NCBI GenBank assembly: GCA_029582155.1 | Contig: CM055909.1 | Location: 19,174,798 to 19,238,797 of the forward strand | Direction: 5' to 3' | Source of the DNA: Panopea generosa | Taxonomy: Eukaryota; Mollusca; Bivalvia; Adapedonta; Hiatellidae | DNA: 64,000 nucleotides | Shown: positions 59,567-64,000 of the stretch, in pieces | How the letters are laid out: every line of letters starts with the position of its first letter | Numbering within the stretch: position 1 is the stretch's first letter | Made by a program: the position numbers and the translations under genes | The notes under the pieces: generated by a model | Seen by the model: only the letters and a program-made list of their open reading frames with translations | Told to the model about the DNA's origin: nothing | The model's database searches: none

Positions 59567-60121
59567 AGTACCAAGATTTGGTGATAACTACTAATTTCTA
59601 TAATAATATGTCAACTATTCGCCGAAAATGCGGTTTAAACCATCAATTCTAAAATAACCAAGAATTGCCTAGATAAATGGTATCATCATCAAATTTTATG
59701 TGGTTATTTCTAAAATACTGACTATTTAACACGTGGTAAACAAAGGTAATTCACTGCCATATAAATCCCTGAGAAAAGAAGAAACAACGGAAAACGCTGT
59801 ACATCTACCTCCTTCATCTGTATTCAAAGGAGACAATAGTGGTGTGAGTTTTGCACGTATGATTTGCACTTCTTATTTTTGTTGATTTATATACTTTATA
59901 TAAATGTGTAGCAAATTGACAAAGTTCAACAACTCAAGTTAGAATATAACTATACTTAAAATACATAATTTTGTTTTGACATCAATAAAATTATGAATAT
60001 ACAATTATACAATATATACAAATTAAAAAAGTTTACTCAACATGAAATAAAATAACAGTCTAATTATGTCTCAGCTATTCTTACATTACCACTGATCACT
60101 TTAATAAACGTTTGACTTATT
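59567..60121. other. Spacer before minisatellite array 5
   Basis: Near-identical to 9650-10204. Confidence 0.55.
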
Positions 60122-60540
60122 GATGAAGCTATGCAAACTGCTGCTCACTAGCATGCTACTGACGTCACGATACTATCTGCGATATTTACTGCTACGAACT
60201 AATATGTTACTGATGTCGTGATACAAACTATTTCTCACTAGTATATTACTGATGTCGCAATACAAATTATCATCACTAGCATGTTACTGATGTCGTAGTA
60301 TAAACTATTACTCACTAGTATATAACTGATATCACGATACAAACTATGACTCACTATTATATTACTGATGTCGTAATACACACTATTACTCACTGGTATA
60401 TTACTGATGTCACGATGCAAACTATTATTCACTAGTATATTACTGATGTCGTAATACAAACTATTACTCACTGGTATATAACTGATGTCGTGATACAAAC
60501 TATTTCTCACTAATATATTACTGATGTCTTGATGTAAACT
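60122..60540. repeat. 39-bp minisatellite array 5 (about 10 units)
   Basis: Unit-by-unit match to array 2. A 2-bp gap in array 2 near 10570 (CTGATTCGTG for CTGATGTCGTG) is absent here, so the minus-strand ORF is longer (60238-60552). Confidence 0.92.
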
Positions 60541-61462
60541 GTTCTGCAACATGAATGAATGACTACTGTTTTAAAATAATGTCCGCGTCCGGATACGTTG
60601 GTATATCTCTAATCGTCCCTTTATGGCGATGGATATATCAATAGGCTTTACTTCCCGTGTTCTATGTAGTACTGAGCTACATGTACTATGACCTTACGTC
60701 GTCTAATGCCTTTTCCAATCTGACGTCAGGAATGTCAAGTCGTCCTTCTGACGATTATGATGGTTGCACATCCTATGGCGGTATTACCATCGGCTGACGT
60801 TGGTTGCATATACGTCAATAAACGGGTATATATATATATATATATAAACTCAGGGTTACTTTTTACTCAATATGTATAGTTTTTCATTAATCACTTACCA
60901 TCTTTCAATTTCATGGTAGTTTTTTTTTAATTCATTTCTTACCATTTATCACATTTTATGGTAGTTTTATCAGTATGTATATAATAACAGTACATTCATC
61001 ATTATTGTATCATAATCTATTAATTCTCGTGGTAGAATATACATCTCTTCATATTTCTACATTGTAGTTATAAAAAGTAACACTCAGATACCGTATGTCG
61101 TGGTCAAGTTATGTTGTGTACTCTGTCGCCATATTCCACATGTTTGAATTTACTAACTGATTCAGGATTTTAAGCGTCCATATATACAATACCACCACAT
61201 ACCACAGGTGTATCTCAGGAAACTCATGTAATTTACTTGTCATCCGATATCGACCGATACAAAACGTCAAAAAGGCTATCGTAAACTATGATTATCTTTG
61301 TAATAAGAAACCATTTACTTTTTTCTAAAATGTTCATTACGGATTTTTATGAAATAAATGTCAAAATGACTTATTATTAAACCTAAAAATGAATATGTAA
61401 AACTATCTTTAAAATGTGTTATCACTATATATCTAGCTATAAGTTTAACAAACCTAGGCTAC
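60541..61462. other. Conserved palindrome-rich spacer after array 5
   Basis: Near-identical to 10623-11548, with an AT tract at 60827-60846. Confidence 0.55.
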
Positions 61463-61737
61463 TTGGCTGATATAGTGGAAATACAATGTACATACTTTGT
61501 ACTAGCTGACTTGGTAACTCAGGCCACATCAAACTTATTTTGTTACAAAATGATCTTCAAAACAAGGAAAACATCGTCGACCAATGAGATATTACAAGTT
61601 CTCAGATCTCACGCGATATCACATGACAGGGCGTTTTCCATATGTAGTGCTACTGAATATAACAAGCTACCGACACCAATACGCCATTTAGAATCACCAA
61701 GTTCATCTTAAGACTTCACTTAATCAATTAACTACAT
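61463..61737 (+). pseudogene. LINE reverse-transcriptase C-terminal fragment 3
   Basis: RAFSICSATEYNKLPTPIRH with an open frame to LESPSSS and a stop. Same remnant as 34315-34586. Confidence 0.62.
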
Positions 61738-61879
61738 CGTGGGCAAAATACAATCACCATATTTGTGATATTAATGTAATATTAATCAGCGAACAGAAGC
61801 GAATATCTTTTTGCATCCATTGTCTTATTATACTTATTTGAAACCTCTATAAAATGCGTAATAACAAAACAGAATATAC

Positions 61880-62143
61880 ACCGATAACGTCATTGAATGC
61901 GACGGGCAAACCAACTGGAATGTCGTCTGCAGATACAGAATGCCGCACAGAGTGACGTCAATACATGCTATATAAAAGCGATATTTCATTCAATAGGCAT
62001 AACAGTGTAGTAAATCAGAGCAGAAAACATATTCATGTTAAGACTTGCATAGTTTATGACATAAATATCTTACTGGGAATTTATATGTTATAAAAAACAA
62101 TTTCTTATTCTTAATATTGGTGTTTTGGACATAAGAAGATATG
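61880..62143 (+). promoter_or_regulatory. Orphan PH-family promoter and leader 3
   Basis: TGACGTCA at 61953-61960, TATATAAAAG at 61969-61978 and ATG at 62141 (172 bp) followed by ACA TAA. No gene attached. Confidence 0.63.
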
Positions 62144-62192
62144 ACATAATGCAAAATGTAAAGGAAGGAGAAGCATGGTAGTAATAGTATTA

Positions 62193-62236
62193 TACAATAT
62201 GAGGATTTCAGCGCAATTTTCCCACAACCAAAAAAG
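62193..62236. mobile_element. MITE-like element, left half
   Basis: TACAATATGAGGATTTCAG and the next 25 bp only. A deletion of about 170 bp joins it to the integrase remnant at 62237, removing its right end and the FEKGYTPN segment. Confidence 0.58.
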
Positions 62237-63060
62237 GATATTCTAGATGTCTGAGATTGTTTGGATTTAGAAGAATACAAATTATATAAAACCTTTTCTT
62301 TATTCTTTTTCATTCTTGCCTCTTCAGAAGTCATACCAGTACTACCATGTTTGGTCTTATTATATTTTGATATTATTTTAGGCAAAAAATCAATACAATT
62401 ATTTGTATTATTTGCAGTGGAGTGCTTCAACATTATTTTTCATAGTCCTGTTAAATCTTTCAATAACTACTGCCTTTCCTTCATTTAAAGTATGATACAT
62501 TGTAGTATTATAATCACCCAACAATTTCTTAAATTGTTTATTATAAAATTCACTTCCATCATCAACCCACAACTTTTGAGGTCTTACATTCATCTCGCTT
62601 AAAATACATTTAAATGCTCCAGCTACCTCCGAGCCCGTTTTATTCTTAAGCGGCACTCCAAGCATTTACACTCAAGACAGATATTTAAATACTTTGTTAT
62701 ATTTTAAGAAGTTCTGCACATCAATCAAATCAGCCGACCATGTATCATCCACACCACTTATAATAACCCATCTTCTCGGAATTTTCTTTTAATTAGGTTT
62801 GTGTAATTCATCCCGCTAATTTACTACCCCAAGACGTCGGTCTTTCCAGTTTATTAGCCTGAATCAATTTTATGTTTTATACCAATAGTTGGTAAAACGA
62901 TTAAATTTTTAGCAATTTTTTCATTAAATATTATTGATTTAGTGTTCTTCAAATTCTCTAACATTTCTTTATCGCAAGTAGATTTTTTTATCTCCATTCC
63001 AATAACAATAATCATGTTCTCGACAAACACCGTCAAAATCATATGGGTGGTTTCCTTGAG
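62237..63060 (-). pseudogene. rve-family integrase remnant 5
   Basis: Core ORF 62408-62665 (LWVDDGSEFYNKQFKKLLGD, VVIERFNRTMKNN). The C-terminal segment ANNTNNCIDFLPKI and SKQSQTSRIS is fused to MITE sequence by the deletion at 62237. N-terminal residues STCDKEMLENLKN are at about 62950-62990. Confidence 0.74.
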
Positions 63061-63205
63061 CAATACGATTGGTTCCGCATATGCTTAGTACTAGTTTTAC
63101 CCAGGAAGACTAAATGTGTGATTTGTCTAAATTGTAATAACATGTTTCACAATCAAAGTAAAATAAATAAGTTTAAACTAATGCCAGTATTATTTCCCTG
63201 ACACA

Positions 63206-63435
63206 GGGTCCTCCATGGCCGTGTTGTCTAAGGCGCTGTCTCGAGATCACTTACCTCTCAAGGTCGTAGGTTCGAGTCCCGCTTGCTCCAGAAACTTGAT
63301 GTGAGAAAGTTTGCCACTTACTTACAGAACAATGGTGGTTCTCCCCAGATTCATTCTGAGGTCTTCCTTCACCAATACAACTACAAATGACATCTATAAC
63401 CTGAAATGTATTGAAATTGGCGTTAAACACCATTT
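63206..63435 (+). mobile_element. SINE-1, copy 5
   Basis: B box GGTTCGAGTCC at 63269-63279. Near-identical to 13443-13671. Confidence 0.75.
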
Positions 63436-63946
63436 AAAAAATATTTCACTGACAAACAATCCACACGTGTGGGGCTTGTTAACAATGTGCTGGATAAAGG
63501 CAACATGTTTGTGAAGGATAACTTCCCAGAGATAACCACAGAGTAAACCCCCAGTTCAATCCCTTGTTTGCAAAAGTTCAGTCGTATGTATTGACTGGCC
63601 ATAGACAATGCCGTCTAACTCTATGACAAATCCAAAAACATACTGACGCAGAAAGGAAACTATGCACTTAAGTTTTCTTTTTTTTATCTAAGACAACTCT
63701 TGTAAATTAAATACACATTTGGAACCAAAACTTAATAAATATATTTATTTATGGTTTGGCAGAGGCCTTGATATTGTATCTATGGTTTGCATTGTAGCTA
63801 GGCGCACTCGCCGTAGTCTGGTCTGTACATTTATGTCTTGGTTATTCACAAATAATTATCTCCATATATATATCATGCATTGTGAATGAGCATATGAAAA
63901 GATACCAAAAATCGTAAATTCTGTTGTTGTGAATTTTATTATCTCC

Positions 63947-63985
<39 letters not shown>

Positions 63986-64000
63986 TACACGATGCAGTGT
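63436..64000. other. Transposon-like fragment, spacer and (AT)n at the window end
   Basis: 63436-63660 is the unidentified fragment. 63752-63870 is the single spacer copy, and 63950-63982 is an (AT)n tract. The window stops at GCCTACACGATGCAGTGT, just before where a Tc1 remnant would follow. Confidence 0.5.

Overview
The window is eukaryotic and almost certainly from an animal; a bivalve or other mollusc is the best guess. It is AT-rich, gene-poor and made of repeats. It carries remnants of animal Tc1-like transposons, an rve-type integrase, LINE reverse-transcriptase tails and two tRNA-derived SINE families with core domains of the kind common in molluscs. Promoters have a TATA box and CRE rather than bacterial signals, and there are no operons or Shine-Dalgarno sites. 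The taxon is an inference from style and could not be searched.

The centre of the window is a tandem family of one small intronless gene, always on the + strand. Nine copies are visible. Five are intact or nearly so: B 6504-6893, C 16802-17191, E 28572-28961, G 46165-46554 and B' 56425-56814, each 129 aa. F 39443-39880 is frameshifted near its end. D about 20000-20390 is a pseudogene. A 2723-3064 and A' 52636-52977 are chimeras that end in SINE sequence. The protein looks like a lone pleckstrin-homology (PH) fold, with beta strands and then a C-terminal helix carrying the typical tryptophan. I do not recognise a named gene. B-type genes have a conserved TGACGTCA (CRE) followed 8-9 bp later by a TATA box about 155-175 bp before the ATG, and a 61-bp repeat array begins inside the last codons and runs through the 3' region.

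Each gene sits in a compound block whose full order is: 39-bp minisatellite, a GC-richer palindromic spacer, a LINE 3' tail, a geneless copy of the promoter and leader, a MITE, an rve integrase remnant (- strand), SINE-1 (+), an unidentified transposon-like fragment, an (AT)n tract, a Tc1 remnant (-), SINE-2 (-), about 1.3 kb of conserved upstream spacer, promoter, PH-like gene, 61-bp repeats, about 2 kb of downstream spacer, another (AT)n tract and a short conserved ORF. Individual blocks have lost or gained parts. All mobile elements are broken and share the same breaks, so the blocks were amplified after the elements had died.

On top of this, positions 1-14,236 correspond to about 48,607-64,000 with near identity, including genes A/B versus A'/B'. 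Positions about 10,623-18,700 likewise match 33,361-41,200. These are either very recent segmental duplications or, for the first pair, retained allelic haplotypes in the assembly. The five minisatellite arrays (639-2433, 10205-10622, 32097-33360, 49231-52345, 60122-60540) differ strongly in length and contain 117- and 273-bp higher-order repeats. The most unusual point is that the C-terminal codons of the gene, its 61-bp 3' repeat and the 39-bp minisatellite share a sequence core, which suggests that the gene's own 3' end seeded the satellite arrays.
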